A DNA stretch of 64,000 nt from a virus. A model generated the notes under the pieces. That model ran no database searches, was not told the DNA's origin, and saw nothing but the letters and a program-made list of their open reading frames with translations. The DNA lies in IMG/VR virus record IMGVR_UViG_3300042090_002000, positions 1 to 64,000 of that record. The stretch is one strand, 5' to 3'. The translations under genes were made by a program, and so were the position numbers. This document shows, piece by piece, positions 1 through 10,666 of this stretch; the stretch's first letter is position 1, and each line of letters opens with the position of its first letter.

Positions 1-2
1 GG

Positions 3-1730
3 TATCCACAAGGCCCGAACGGCTTGATTGTTGCTGACGGTGCCGTGGGATTTCAACTGAACGTCGACGCGACGGTCATTGCCGCTCCGTACGGTTTTGT
101 GTCGGGTTCGATTGAAGTAGTCTTTCAGTTCAATGCCGCTGGACAGATTCAACCGAATACGGGCGCGGCGGCCCAGATTTATAGCAACGCGGAATTGAAT
201 CCGCAAAACAGCGTGGGGCTGGGCACCTACTATCTCGTCACGTTCTATGACGCGAACGGTGCGCGGATCAACAAAGTTCCGATGTGGTGGCAGTTTCCCG
301 AATCTAGTGGGGCGACAGTCGATATCAGTAAGGTGACCCCGATATCGACGGTGGGAGGCAATATCATATTCTATCCAACAGATTTTGGCGGCACAGGTAC
401 GGTGACCAGCGTCGCGTTCGTCGGCGACGGAACTGTCTTGTCCGCAACTCCTTCGACGCCTGTGACAACGTCGGGTGATCTCATCGCGACTCTGTTGACG
501 CAGAACGCGAATACAATTCTTGCAGGGCCGACAACCGGTGCAGCAGCGGCTCCGACATTCCGCGCGCTTGTCGCAGCGGATATTCCGTCCGTCACTGTGC
601 CGTGGAATAGCATTGCAAATGCAACCGGGGTTTTGACTTTAGCGAACTCCACTTTTGGGACCACATTTAATCACACGTCTGCTGTTACATGGGAGTGGGC
701 AAACACTACTGCCTCGACCAGCGGAGCGAGTCAAAATTCTCCCATTCTTGTTCTGGCAGGTACCTACTGGAATGGATCGGCCAGCGCAGTGGATGATTGG
801 TCGATAGAAGTAGGGATTGCGAACGGCACAAACGGCGCATCTGTACTCGCGTTTACGCACTCCGGTTCGGGCAGTACTGCAAATGAGGTGGCTATCACGA
901 ACGCGAATGCAACAATCAGTGGGAATCTAACTGTCGGAGCCACGATTGTCGCTTCGCAAGTTGCTGCTGCGTTTGCCCAAGATGGATCAGGCATCACATA
1001 CCCCATCACGTCGGTGGCTACTTCTGTGGGATCGACGGCGGTTTATCAGGCCACTATTCCTGCAGGATCGGGGCTGACGGCAGGCATGCGAGTTACGGTG
1101 GCAGGTTTTGTGACACACACAAGCAATAACGGGTATTTCATTTTGGCGAGTGCCAACACTACGTCAATGACGCTCTACAATGCGTCAGCGGTATCCGAAA
1201 CTCATGTGGCCACGGGTGCGGTGGACGAGGGTTTCATCAACCAAGCGGGTTTTGCGGCCAACTTGGGCGTGGCGGCTATTTTCTCTATTGAGGGGACCGC
1301 CTATACGACTGAAGCAGGTTTCGAGGCATTGCCGGGCGGGCCTGCGATCACATTGAATTGCAAAGGCGATGCCGAAGATGCGGCGTATTTGCGCATATTG
1401 AATATCGGTAGCACCGGCGTTCATGGCTTGGAGATTGGCGCAATTGTTGATGGTACTGGCTTGAACCCGATCACGATTCAATTGGGTGATGTGAACGCAG
1501 GAGCGGCGGCAGTGATCATCAACGCGCCTCTTATGTTGAGCGGAGCAACACCAACTGGAACTACAGGGCAGTTGAGTTTTGGAACGACCGCTGGGATTGG
1601 AAATGGGTCTGCTACAAATATGCAGGCTCCGGCGCAAAACACAGGTACGGGTCCTGCTTCTCTTACGGCGGTTAAGTGGCTTGAACTTGATATCGCCGGG
1701 ACGAAATATTGGTATCCGCTGTTTCAGTAA
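3..1730 (+). CDS. Tail fibre / receptor-binding protein, 5' end outside window
   Basis: The reading frame is open to the left edge, so the N-terminus lies outside the window. The first ~110 visible residues closely match the N-terminus of the next gene (motifs LNVD, YYLVTFYDANGARIN, MWWQF), so this is probably a virion-attachment domain shared by two fibres. A segment around nt 400-590 has the Gly/Thr/Ser-rich pattern TVTSVAFVGDG...ILAGPTTG...FRALVAADIPS that is common in phage fibre shafts. The rest is low-complexity beta-type sequence. A fibre role is inferred from composition and from its place next to other virion genes. The receptor is unknown. Confidence 0.7.
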   Translation, partial: YPQGPNGLIVADGAVGFQLNVDATVIAAPYGFVSGSIEVVFQFNAAGQIQPNTGAAAQIYSNAELNPQNSVGLGTYYLVTFYDANGARINKVPMWWQFPESSGATVDISKVTPISTVGGNIIFYPTDFGGTGTVTSVAFVGDGTVLSATPSTPVTTSGDLIATLLTQNANTILAGPTTGAAAAPTFRALVAADIPSVTVPWNSIANATGVLTLANSTFGTTFNHTSAVTWEWANTTASTSGASQNSPILVLAGTYWNGSASAVDDWSIEVGIANGTNGASVLAFTHSGSGSTANEVAITNANATISGNLTVGATIVASQVAAAFAQDGSGITYPITSVATSVGSTAVYQATIPAGSGLTAGMRVTVAGFVTHTSNNGYFILASANTTSMTLYNASAVSETHVATGAVDEGFINQAGFAANLGVAAIFSIEGTAYTTEAGFEALPGGPAITLNCKGDAEDAAYLRILNIGSTGVHGLEIGAIVDGTGLNPITIQLGDVNAGAAAVIINAPLMLSGATPTGTTGQLSFGTTAGIGNGSATNMQAPAQNTGTGPASLTAVKWLELDIAGTKYWYPLFQ

Positions 1731-1738
1731 GGTGATTT

Positions 1739-4354
1739 GTGATTACTCTGATAAATGGCAATGTACAAACTCCGGCGAGTCTGATCGTCCCGAATGGATC
1801 GATGACTCTGCAGTTGAATGTCGACGGAACCGTGATTGCGGCTCCGTATGGCATTGTGTTGGCCAATGAGCCTGTGTTGTTTCAATTTGACTCCACGGGA
1901 AACCTTCAGTCTGGCGCACAGATTTATAGCAACGCCGAATTGCAGCCGCAGAATTCGAATGGGCTGGGTACTTACTATCTCGTCACGTTCTATGACGCGA
2001 ACGGCGCTCGCATAAACAAGAATCCCATGTGGTGGCAGTTCACGGAACCTGCCAACTCCACTGTCAACATCAGCGCCATGACGCCATATATGGTCGCGGG
2101 CGGGAACATTATCTATTACCCGATTCCGGTGGGTGGCGACGGAACTGTTACGAGTGTCGCTTTTGTGGGTGATGGCACTATTTTTTCCACAACTCCTTCG
2201 ACCCCAGTGACGAGTGCGGGCGATATTGGGCCTACGCTGCTTACACAAAGCGCGAATACTTTTTTGGCGGGGCCGACATCGGGTGCTGCGGCTGATCCGA
2301 CATTTCGGGCGATTACCGCATCGGATATTTCTGGATTGGTGCCGGGGAGCAGCAACGATATCATTTATAACGAGAGCGGTGCGCTGGCGGCGAATAGCGC
2401 ATTTACCTTTACCCCAAGCACTTTTGCATTTCAGGTTTCGAACGGCGCAGTTGGGACGGCATATATCGGGGCGCTGGATTCTGTACTGGGAAATGTAAGT
2501 TTCCCTCCGGTGAATTTGGGAATCTCCGCGTCAACGGTAATTAACCGGATTGCTGTAGCGAACCAATTGACTGCGACCGGGAGTCCGTACATCGGGTTAG
2601 GCGTCATCAATCAAGATAACTTTGCGAATGATTCAACAGGCGGGATTACAGGATTATTGGTTGACGCGATCTCTAATAACTCCACGACGGTGGGGTATAA
2701 CTCCACGATTTTTCCTAGCGGGATAAATGGAGCATATATTCTCGCTACGCATATTGGAAGCGGCAATCTGACCGGAACAAATTTCGGAGTCGTGGCCTTA
2801 ACTTGTCGGGCGGCGGTTTTTACCAACACGACTGTTTCATCGGTCTGTTCTATCGTGGCTGATACCGGGCATGTGGCCGGAACTACAGTCGGTAAAGCAA
2901 CTGCGATTTGGATTCCCGGTTACACTGATGCCGGAGGGTCCATTGGTGTTGCTCAGGCAATTTATGTCGGACCCTATACGGCGACCGATATCACAACGGC
3001 ATGGGGTTTATATATTGACGGAGTTGCCACTCCGAATTTCTTCGGCGGCAATTCCACGCTGCAGGCTGTACAGATTTCAAACTTGACCGCCGCTACTTCA
3101 GGCGCGAATCAATCATCGCCGCTGGAATTGATTTCTGGGCAGTACTGGACAGGCACGGTGACCGCGACGGATGGGTGGACTTTCCAAGATGTGTTGGGGA
3201 CTGGAGCAAATCCAACCAGTAAGTTGGCGCTAGTGCATTCGGGATCGACGGGTGTGATCGCTTTGCAACTCCCTGCTGCGGCGTCTATCGAATTCGGTAC
3301 CGATACTGGACTTTCGCGCGCCTCTGCAGGTATAGTCGATGTCGGGAATGGGACGCCGGGCGACGCTTCTGGCACGATGAACGCGGCACAGTATAACGTG
3401 GCGGGTGTGCAGATCGCGGCATCAAATCTTTCCAATGGGACAACTGGTACGGGAGCAATCGTACTAGCGGCGTCACCGGCATTGACTGGGGCCCCGGCGA
3501 TAGCGGCAGCAACAGCCACTACACCCGCCACATCGGACAATAGCACTAATGTAGCGACAACGGCATATGTGCAGGCGCAGGGGTATGTTCCAAACGGGTC
3601 GTTTGTAATTGCCGGAATTGTGGTGCCGAACCCTAAACTAATCGGCTCATCTTTCGCTGTGACAGCGGGCAATAATGATGTCTATACGGTGCCTGCGAAT
3701 CGTCGCGCAATTTGGTATGGGACATGGATTGCAAATAACACCGGCACAACAGGCTCGTGGTATGCGTGTTTGAAAATCAGCGGGACCTACTATCAGATTC
3801 AACCATCACAATCTCTGACTGGGGGCGGGGCTACGCCCGGAAGTGTCAATACAGGAACGACAGATGCTTTTGCAATGATATTGGAGGCCGGACAATCCCT
3901 TTCATGGGTGGTTGCGACCAGCGGGGCTGGATACATATGGACCTCGATTTTAGAATTCGATAACACATCTCCGGTATCGCAGATTTTTATTCCTGCTTTA
4001 GTGACCGGCAACAACACCATTGCCACCGCACCTACAGGGAAACATATTACTATTTTGAATACTGCACAAGTAGTTGTAAACCAAGGGACGATTGCTGCTC
4101 AGAGTTTGTTTATATATAATAAATCAGGGTCGAGCATTACAGGAAACACTCTCACCATCACACCGAACGGTGGGTCAAACATAGTCATTGCGGCCACATT
4201 TACATCGAGTTCTTCGTCAGTTGGTGCAACTACGGTGGCCACAACCATAACGGCTCCCGGCCCTTTTACACTGAATGCGGGAGACTCTTTAATTCTTTCG
4301 GCAGGAACCGTCGCAGGCAGCGCATATTTGTGGGGATACCAACTGACGTATTAA
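1739..4354 (+). CDS. Tail fibre protein, paralogue of the upstream fibre
   Basis: This 871-residue protein starts with GTG, 8 bases after the upstream stop, with AAGGTGA as ribosome site. Residues 1-150 are a paralogous copy of the upstream protein's N-terminal domain. It also has the shaft-type TVTSVAFVGDG and LAGPT...FRAITASDIS segments and a TNVATTAYVQAQ segment near residue 600, common in phage fibre stalks. The last ~230 residues (from about IVVPNPKL) look like one or two beta-sandwich tip domains. Two fibres with the same base but different tips suggest alternative receptor specificities (inference). Confidence 0.7.
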   Translation: MITLINGNVQTPASLIVPNGSMTLQLNVDGTVIAAPYGIVLANEPVLFQFDSTGNLQSGAQIYSNAELQPQNSNGLGTYYLVTFYDANGARINKNPMWWQFTEPANSTVNISAMTPYMVAGGNIIYYPIPVGGDGTVTSVAFVGDGTIFSTTPSTPVTSAGDIGPTLLTQSANTFLAGPTSGAAADPTFRAITASDISGLVPGSSNDIIYNESGALAANSAFTFTPSTFAFQVSNGAVGTAYIGALDSVLGNVSFPPVNLGISASTVINRIAVANQLTATGSPYIGLGVINQDNFANDSTGGITGLLVDAISNNSTTVGYNSTIFPSGINGAYILATHIGSGNLTGTNFGVVALTCRAAVFTNTTVSSVCSIVADTGHVAGTTVGKATAIWIPGYTDAGGSIGVAQAIYVGPYTATDITTAWGLYIDGVATPNFFGGNSTLQAVQISNLTAATSGANQSSPLELISGQYWTGTVTATDGWTFQDVLGTGANPTSKLALVHSGSTGVIALQLPAAASIEFGTDTGLSRASAGIVDVGNGTPGDASGTMNAAQYNVAGVQIAASNLSNGTTGTGAIVLAASPALTGAPAIAAATATTPATSDNSTNVATTAYVQAQGYVPNGSFVIAGIVVPNPKLIGSSFAVTAGNNDVYTVPANRRAIWYGTWIANNTGTTGSWYACLKISGTYYQIQPSQSLTGGGATPGSVNTGTTDAFAMILEAGQSLSWVVATSGAGYIWTSILEFDNTSPVSQIFIPALVTGNNTIATAPTGKHITILNTAQVVVNQGTIAAQSLFIYNKSGSSITGNTLTITPNGGSNIVIAATFTSSSSSVGATTVATTITAPGPFTLNAGDSLILSAGTVAGSAYLWGYQLTY

Positions 4355-4370
4355 AGCGTCCGGAGTTGAG

Positions 4371-4580
4371 ATGAATAAAATCGGCAAATTCTTTTTGGTA
4401 GTATTTACCATGGCTGGGGCAGTCCTGACTATGGAACATACGATGTATTTTTTGACGAACCCTCCCGGGATTGAGCAATGGCGCTCACTCTGCGACGTGG
4501 CCGGATCGGCGTCTCTTCTTGTGATGGCATCTCTCGCGCTCACATATCTGCGGAAACAAGACTTCTCAAACCATAAGTAG
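4371..4580 (+). CDS. Small protein with two membrane segments
   Basis: This 69-residue protein has hydrophobic stretches at about residues 7-25 and 44-60 and a charged tail (RKQDFSNHK). Size and topology resemble a small class II holin, but there is no diagnostic motif and the nearest clear lysis gene is 22 kb away. It follows the fibre genes with a GAGTTGAG ribosome site. Its last codons overlap a late-type promoter motif, so the gene end and the next promoter share sequence. Confidence 0.5.
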   Translation: MNKIGKFFLVVFTMAGAVLTMEHTMYFLTNPPGIEQWRSLCDVAGSASLLVMASLALTYLRKQDFSNHK

Positions 4581-4584
4581 AGGG
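4560..4584 (+). promoter_or_regulatory. Late-type promoter motif (copy 1)
   Basis: GACTTC-N6-CATAAGTAG followed by AGGG. It lies upstream of the 1625-residue virion protein gene. It is one of ten to eleven copies, all on the plus strand and almost all in front of virion genes. The spacing is too short for sigma70. Confidence 0.6.
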
Positions 4585-4695
4585 TTCTTCCCTCTTCAAA
4601 TATATGAACTTGCGCCGCTCGAATGAGAGGGAGAAAACTATCTCCTGAAACACGAGCAAAGATGTCTGCTTCGCATCAAAAACAGGATCAAACAT

Positions 4696-7600
4696 ATGGC
4701 TCGTAAAATCAGTCAACAAGACCCTGCGCTCGCCATTGAATTTTTTTTATCGGGCTTCTACACCCACAGGTCGCAGCTATTCGCACCCTTCAAAGGTGTG
4801 GGCGTAAACGTCATTTCGTTCCATGACCCCGTGATTGACGGGCACAACATGGAAGACACCGATCTATACGAGTGGACGCGCCGGGCCGGGTACTCGATCT
4901 TCTGTCCTATTGCTTTGCCCGATGGGGAAGTCGTCAATCAATACTACTCTTCTCGAAATTTGAACGGCACTGTGTTGCCGTGGGTGGACACGACTCGTCG
5001 GATCGCGCTGTTCTCTTCGACCAGTCTTACAACCGTTTTGAATAAGACGACGACTGCGCAGGGGTATGTCACAACCATTGGAAACATGACCTATCTTTCT
5101 GATGGTGCTTCTGCCGATCTTATGAAATTCGACGGCACGAATTTAAGCGTGTGGGGGCTTGCGGCTCCGACGACAATCCCTACGTCGACCGGGCTGGGAT
5201 TTTGGCAACCGGATACGCACTTCAGTTTGGGAAATTCAATTCAAGATACGAACGGAAACGTGGAATCGGTTTCTGCGATTCTTGTTCCGAATGGTGCCAT
5301 TGAGTCGCCAACGGCATTTTACAACCTCGCACTCGCGGGCAGCACCGGATCAGGCTGGACCGGTACGATTGGTCCCGGCGGAACAGTTTCGAATACCGTG
5401 TCGGTGACGCCGGGATATACCGACTATGTGTTTTTCGGAAATTGTAATTTGGGTGTTCCATCAGGCGCAACGATTTTAGGCGTGGTGATCAGCATTCCGA
5501 AAGAAATTTTGGGTGGCACTGCGGTTGATGAATCTGTGAAGCTGGTAATTGGCGGAGCCGTGGCCGGTGTAGAACACGCCTCTGCGACGCCATGGAACAC
5601 ATTGTCGTTGACGAGCACCACATACGGAACTCCGACAGATAACTGGGGTGGTTTGACTCCTTCGCAGGCGAATACAAATGGTGCGGGTGGGTTTGGTTTC
5701 GCCATTGCAGCCGATGTGCTCAGCACAACGAACTTCAATCTGATACAGAGCAACACGGCAAATAATATAGAAGCATCGACCACCCTCTGCGCGTTCAACA
5801 ATCCGGTGCAAGCAGGCAATACACTGGTGGTTTGTTACGCAGGATTCAATCAATCATTCGTCTCGATTCATGACACACTGGGCACCACATACACTTTAGC
5901 CGCCACATCGATAAATGGGGAAATGACTCTGCTCTGTTTTGTGGGCCATGTCGCCTCCGGCGGCCCTAACACGGTCACAGCATCGGTCAATAATCTCCAC
6001 TTCAATTCTTTCACGGCACTCAATATCCATGAGTTCAGCGGCATCGTTTCAGTCTCACCTATCGAAGTCACGGGCACACATAATTCCTTGCCCGCTCCGA
6101 ATCAATCTCCGTTTAATACCGGAACCGTGACGACGGCGAATGCGACTGACCTGTTATTTTCTATGGTGCAGGGCGGTACTGGCATCACACAACCCGCCGC
6201 GTATACATATGCGACGCAAAATGTGGTGAATGATACTCCGGGCAGTTTTATTACGACCATTGGGACCGCTTTTGCAGCACCGGGGGTAACTGGAACATTC
6301 TCACCAGAGTGGAGTGAAGGAAGCACGGGTTTGACTGTGGCACTTAAATCTGCGCAAACAGCCACAGCCGTTATTGGGGCAGGTAGTCCCAATCTTCCGA
6401 TTGTGACGATCTATTACAAATTGCCTTCGGGTGTTGGTCCCGGCTACTCAGGAAATACGGAACCGATCTGGCCGGTGAATCTTGGCACCAGTGTGAACGA
6501 TGGTGGTCTTGCGTGGACGAACTATGGTGCAGCGGCGGTGTGGTACCCCCTTACGAACTATCCGACACCCATCGTGATTTTGGATACGAACGGATTTTTG
6601 CAACTCGCAACAGCAGTTGCGAATCCTGTTCAGCCGTGGGCCAGTGGCACCACTTACGCAGTGGGCAATGTGGTCACATTCGGGGGAAATTTCTGGATTT
6701 CCACTGTCAACTCCAACACGGGAATTGCGCCGAATGCGAACTACAGTGTGGCGGTGACATCTGGCAGCACAGTGACGACGACCGCTTATTGGGCGCTCGC
6801 AAACAACCCAGTGCAGACAGGTTCGATTGCGCCGGTGTGGAATACCACTATTGGCGGCACGACAGTTGACGGCAGCTACACATGGACGAACATCGGGCAA
6901 GGTTCACAACTCGCAGTCACGGGATATGCCTACGTCTATGCTTTCCGCACGATCTATGGGCACTTGACGACCGCGAGTCCGTACAGCAACAACACAGGTG
7001 CAATTCTGGGACCGTTGAACGGAAGCATCTCTGGGTATTCAATCACCAGCGACGTGGTGACTTTCTTTGGAAGCAACAACTTCATTCCGGGGAACGTGTT
7101 CACGGTGCAGGGGCTGACGACTGGCGTGTATTTGAACGAGCAAGTGTTCACGGTTATCTCTGCGACCGACTCGCAGATTTTCCCGCTGACTTCGGTTGCG
7201 GTGAGTGCAGATGTTCTTACAATTCAAGCAATCAACAATCTTGTGGCAGGCCAGCAGGTGACGTTCAGTAGCGTCGGCACCGCGACGTTCTTGAATGGTG
7301 TGACCGTCACCGTGTTGTCCGGTGGTTTATCTGGTACGCAGTTCGAAGCGAATTTCACGCACACGAACTATGGGCCGACCGCCGATACGGGCGACGTGCT
7401 TTTGAACGGAAGTTGGACCGCGACATTCACTCACGCAGATACAGGTGGGCTAGTCGCTGACGCTGGGCAGGCTCTCCCGCTGATATCAACGGTGACGGGG
7501 ACAGGAACGGGCTCTCCGCTCTGTAATTCCGTGGCGAACATTACCGGGTTATCCGTGACAGACAACCTCGTGACGCTGATCGCCAGCAATAATTTTCAGC

Positions 7601-9573
7601 CGGGGATTTGGGTCACCATCGCGGGATTGACGACCGCGACGTATCTCAACGATCAACAATTTCAGGTGATCTCTGTCGACCAATTAGTCGGCACGCAGAA
7701 CACCCAGTTTCAAATTTTCTTTGAGACCGCGAACTCTGTTTTCACGGCGGATTCCGGCACAGCCACATTCAACGCGGTGGAGATTTATCGCACGTCGGAT
7801 GGCGGCGGTCAGTATTTGTTCGACGGCGCTGTGACGAATCCCGGCGCATTCCTGCCGTGGACCTTTGATGATTTCGTGCCCGATGCCGATCTCGATGTAG
7901 ATTTGGAAGCGGCACTGGACGATCAGAATGATCCCCCTCCGGGCGGCCCGGGCTCGACGATCACCACAACCGTGGGTACGATCTCTGCGTACTGGAATGG
8001 GCGTATCTGGTTGGTGGTGGGCAACTATGTTTATTTCGATGCGGGACCGGATTGCACAAACGGCATCCCTGAAGAATCATGGCCCCCGGGAAATCGATTC
8101 CAATTCGCAGGGCCGGTGATTGGGTTGGAGCCGATGCAAAGCGGAGCCGGGCTGATTGTTTACTTGGCCGACCGCGTCAACGTGATTTTGGGTGGACCAG
8201 AAACGATCAGTTTCTATCCCGATGATTTCTTGACCAATTTTGGTATTGCGAATCCGAACGCGGTGTTCAAAGATGGCTCCATGCTGGGCCAGTTCACCAC
8301 ACAGGCGTACTACACGGAATTGTCTGGGCGAGAGCGGCAGGAGATCGGCGAACACATCGCGGATTATTTGTCGGAGAATTTCACCCCGGCGAAGACGTAC
8401 GTCACGATGCACCGTAATGGACTCGATGTCGGAGTCTTCGTCAGCAACGGTGTGGATCAGATCGTGCGGTACGGGACAAACATCGGGGCATGGAGTGTTC
8501 CGGCGTATCCGATTTTTGGTGCGGGTGCGTTGAATTCGGTGGAGACTTCAGTTGGAATTTACAGCTTGATGACGGCATCGCCGACTGGTGGTGTGACGGG
8601 CGCAACAGCGGCGCTCAACCCCGGTTCTGGAGTTTCGGTGACGGGCACTGGCATCGCGTGGCTCAACCCCGGCAACATTACGGCGGGGAGCCCGACAAGT
8701 TATGCGACAGTGACATTCGCTGGCGCTGCTGCCGCTTCGCAGATTTTGCGCGCTGCTGCCTACGCACTCTCGACACTACCGTCGACCGCAGTTGTGCAAG
8801 GTATTCAAGTTGCGATCACCGGAAAGCAATCTGAGATTCTAGGTGATCTTTCTTTCACTATCGCCCCAACAAACGCGGTTGCTGGGGCCACGACGCACAC
8901 GGGGTCTTTTGGGACTTCGAATACTACGGTGGTTTTTGGTAGCGCCACGGACACATGGAACATGCCTGCATGGATGATTCCGACGAATTTGGTGAACGGC
9001 GCTTTGAGTTTTGATATTACCGCAAAATACACTGCAGCCAGCACACCGGAGATGTTCATATCCGAAGTGCAGGTGACGATCACATATCAGAATCCGGGCA
9101 ACTATCTTTATGCGCGCGATATCAACTCATGGGGCGATTGCGGCGGCTTCGGCCTGAACAACGGCACGCCGTACACGGACTGCGACATTGTGTTGGGTAG
9201 CATAACGCTGACTCAGCCGGGGGCACGGTTGATGTCTCTGCAGCACATCGTTGGATATTTCGATGCGGTTGGAAATCTTGGCACGCAGGACAACGGCGGC
9301 TCATCATATCCAGAAGTTTGGGTGATGCCCAATGAAATTTCGGATACGAAGGGAATTGGATTTATTCAATTACCTGATGTGACTCAAGAGCCGCCGGTCG
9401 GGCAGAACATCCCGTCGCAATCTCTTCTCGCTTTGCGCTGGCCAGTGAACATGATGAACTCGACGCTCGCCAGCCAACTGATGCACCATTTGCAAGTGCG
9501 AATTCTGTTCAACCCGGAAAATGCGCCGAACACGATCAAGGCGCTCGCATTTATGGAGAGTCAAGAAACTTGA
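4696..9573 (+). CDS. Very large virion protein, tail or baseplate type
   Basis: At 1625 residues this is the largest product in the window. The first ~150 residues are mixed alpha/beta. The remainder is long Thr/Ser/Gly/Val-rich beta-type sequence. Around nt 7030-7780 there are three to four copies of a ~60-residue unit (forms of SDVVTFFGSNNFIPGNVFTVQGL and FTHADTG). A related unit occurs in the gene at 49493. No enzymatic motif was recognised. A tail-tube extension or tail-side receptor protein is the best guess from size, composition and location between fibres and ejection proteins. Confidence 0.55.
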   Translation: MARKISQQDPALAIEFFLSGFYTHRSQLFAPFKGVGVNVISFHDPVIDGHNMEDTDLYEWTRRAGYSIFCPIALPDGEVVNQYYSSRNLNGTVLPWVDTTRRIALFSSTSLTTVLNKTTTAQGYVTTIGNMTYLSDGASADLMKFDGTNLSVWGLAAPTTIPTSTGLGFWQPDTHFSLGNSIQDTNGNVESVSAILVPNGAIESPTAFYNLALAGSTGSGWTGTIGPGGTVSNTVSVTPGYTDYVFFGNCNLGVPSGATILGVVISIPKEILGGTAVDESVKLVIGGAVAGVEHASATPWNTLSLTSTTYGTPTDNWGGLTPSQANTNGAGGFGFAIAADVLSTTNFNLIQSNTANNIEASTTLCAFNNPVQAGNTLVVCYAGFNQSFVSIHDTLGTTYTLAATSINGEMTLLCFVGHVASGGPNTVTASVNNLHFNSFTALNIHEFSGIVSVSPIEVTGTHNSLPAPNQSPFNTGTVTTANATDLLFSMVQGGTGITQPAAYTYATQNVVNDTPGSFITTIGTAFAAPGVTGTFSPEWSEGSTGLTVALKSAQTATAVIGAGSPNLPIVTIYYKLPSGVGPGYSGNTEPIWPVNLGTSVNDGGLAWTNYGAAAVWYPLTNYPTPIVILDTNGFLQLATAVANPVQPWASGTTYAVGNVVTFGGNFWISTVNSNTGIAPNANYSVAVTSGSTVTTTAYWALANNPVQTGSIAPVWNTTIGGTTVDGSYTWTNIGQGSQLAVTGYAYVYAFRTIYGHLTTASPYSNNTGAILGPLNGSISGYSITSDVVTFFGSNNFIPGNVFTVQGLTTGVYLNEQVFTVISATDSQIFPLTSVAVSADVLTIQAINNLVAGQQVTFSSVGTATFLNGVTVTVLSGGLSGTQFEANFTHTNYGPTADTGDVLLNGSWTATFTHADTGGLVADAGQALPLISTVTGTGTGSPLCNSVANITGLSVTDNLVTLIASNNFQPGIWVTIAGLTTATYLNDQQFQVISVDQLVGTQNTQFQIFFETANSVFTADSGTATFNAVEIYRTSDGGGQYLFDGAVTNPGAFLPWTFDDFVPDADLDVDLEAALDDQNDPPPGGPGSTITTTVGTISAYWNGRIWLVVGNYVYFDAGPDCTNGIPEESWPPGNRFQFAGPVIGLEPMQSGAGLIVYLADRVNVILGGPETISFYPDDFLTNFGIANPNAVFKDGSMLGQFTTQAYYTELSGRERQEIGEHIADYLSENFTPAKTYVTMHRNGLDVGVFVSNGVDQIVRYGTNIGAWSVPAYPIFGAGALNSVETSVGIYSLMTASPTGGVTGATAALNPGSGVSVTGTGIAWLNPGNITAGSPTSYATVTFAGAAAASQILRAAAYALSTLPSTAVVQGIQVAITGKQSEILGDLSFTIAPTNAVAGATTHTGSFGTSNTTVVFGSATDTWNMPAWMIPTNLVNGALSFDITAKYTAASTPEMFISEVQVTITYQNPGNYLYARDINSWGDCGGFGLNNGTPYTDCDIVLGSITLTQPGARLMSLQHIVGYFDAVGNLGTQDNGGSSYPEVWVMPNEISDTKGIGFIQLPDVTQEPPVGQNIPSQSLLALRWPVNMMNSTLASQLMHHLQVRILFNPENAPNTIKALAFMESQET

Positions 9574-9588
9574 TGGCTTACATTTTAC

Positions 9589-9611
9589 GACTTTCTATGC
9601 TATAGTATCGG
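9589..9611 (+). promoter_or_regulatory. Late-type promoter motif (copy 2, divergent)
   Basis: GACTTT-N6-TATAGTATCGG is a weaker match, just upstream of the GIY-YIG endonuclease gene. The first half and the spacing are conserved. The second half differs from CATAAGTAG. Confidence 0.4.
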
Positions 9612-9625
9612 CATAGGAGATCGCC

Positions 9626-10186
9626 ATGTTTGTCTATGTGATTGTTTGCAGTGAGACGCAGAAGATTTATATCGGGCAGCATAAGCGGGATGACTTGCGC
9701 CACTACCTGCAGCAGAAGTGGTACGAGGCACATAACAATGTGAAACGGCGGTCGCATTTATATGCGGCGATGCGACGACACTCACGCGAGACGTGGAGCA
9801 TTCATTCTTTGGTTTCTGGGATTGAGACGCGGGCGGAAGTTGATGCGCTAGAAAAACATTTTATTCGGGCATTGAATACGCAACACCCTGAAGTTGGGTA
9901 CAACATTTGTGCAGGCGGAGAGGGGTTTGCGGGGGAGTTTACACCTGAACATCGCGCAAAACTTCGGGCTGCGATTGCGAATCGTGATCCAGCGGCGGAG
10001 GCGGAGCGGCGAAAACAAATCAGCGAAAAAATGAGTGTCATCATGCTTGGCAACACACATTATCGGGGGAACATTAAATCGTTGTGTAAATACGGACACC
10101 CGATCACAGAGCAGTACGGGAAAAGATTTTGTTTAACCTGCAGTCGAATTCAGTCGCGGGATTGGTATCGCGCTAGAAAGGCATAA
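9626..10186 (+). CDS. GIY-YIG homing endonuclease
   Basis: This 186-residue protein has the GIY-YIG core at its N-terminus: FVYVIV at residues 2-7, KIYIGQ at about 13-18, and the downstream E and NICAGGEG elements that complete the fold. The C-terminus carries a zinc-finger-like CKYGHPI...FCLTC segment of the kind that binds DNA in free-standing homing nucleases. It sits alone between a large virion gene and the next virion gene, behind its own late-type promoter. That fits a mobile intergenic endonuclease, not a phage housekeeping function. Confidence 0.85.
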   Translation: MFVYVIVCSETQKIYIGQHKRDDLRHYLQQKWYEAHNNVKRRSHLYAAMRRHSRETWSIHSLVSGIETRAEVDALEKHFIRALNTQHPEVGYNICAGGEGFAGEFTPEHRAKLRAAIANRDPAAEAERRKQISEKMSVIMLGNTHYRGNIKSLCKYGHPITEQYGKRFCLTCSRIQSRDWYRARKA

Positions 10187-10189
10187 ACA

Positions 10190-10666
10190 ATGAATCAACA
10201 GGACACAATCGTCACGCCGCATCCGGGCAAGGTTCCCAGTACGCCGATTTTGTGGCCGGTCGATCAACACAAGTCGAACCAGATTCAGCAGACCAAAGGA
10301 TCGGCGAAGCCGCTGAGTACCAGCGTGCGCCCGACCACGCAACCGAACCAATCGCGCGTCTCGCCGCGCACGACCCCGAAGCCAGTCAACACTGTGCGGG
10401 TGGTGACGAAGCCAGCGGTGAACGGACAAAAAACCATTACGGTTCAGTTCAATCACCCGGGCGGAGATCAATATTTCGCCGGGGCCAACGTCTATTTGAA
10501 AAAGGGAAAGGGCCAGCCCGCGCAAGTCGCGAGCGGAGCCAAATCCCCGTTGTCGTTTACTGTGCCCGTTAGCACGGCTCCGCATACGATAGTGATCACG
10601 AGTGTAGGGAATTGGGGAGAAACTCCTGTCTTGTCAAGCCCGTCGGCGCGAGTTCGGTTGCAGTAA
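10190..10666 (+). CDS. Small virion-associated protein with Ig/FN-like domain
   Basis: 158 residues. The first ~65 are Pro/Thr/Gln-rich and probably disordered. Residues 65-158 alternate hydrophobic and polar residues as in an immunoglobulin-like or fibronectin-III-like sandwich (VRVVTKPAV...ITVQF...HTIVITSVG). No catalytic motif. Its place at the head of the internal-protein block suggests a virion or assembly role (inference). Confidence 0.5.
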   Translation: MNQQDTIVTPHPGKVPSTPILWPVDQHKSNQIQQTKGSAKPLSTSVRPTTQPNQSRVSPRTTPKPVNTVRVVTKPAVNGQKTITVQFNHPGGDQYFAGANVYLKKGKGQPAQVASGAKSPLSFTVPVSTAPHTIVITSVGNWGETPVLSSPSARVRLQ

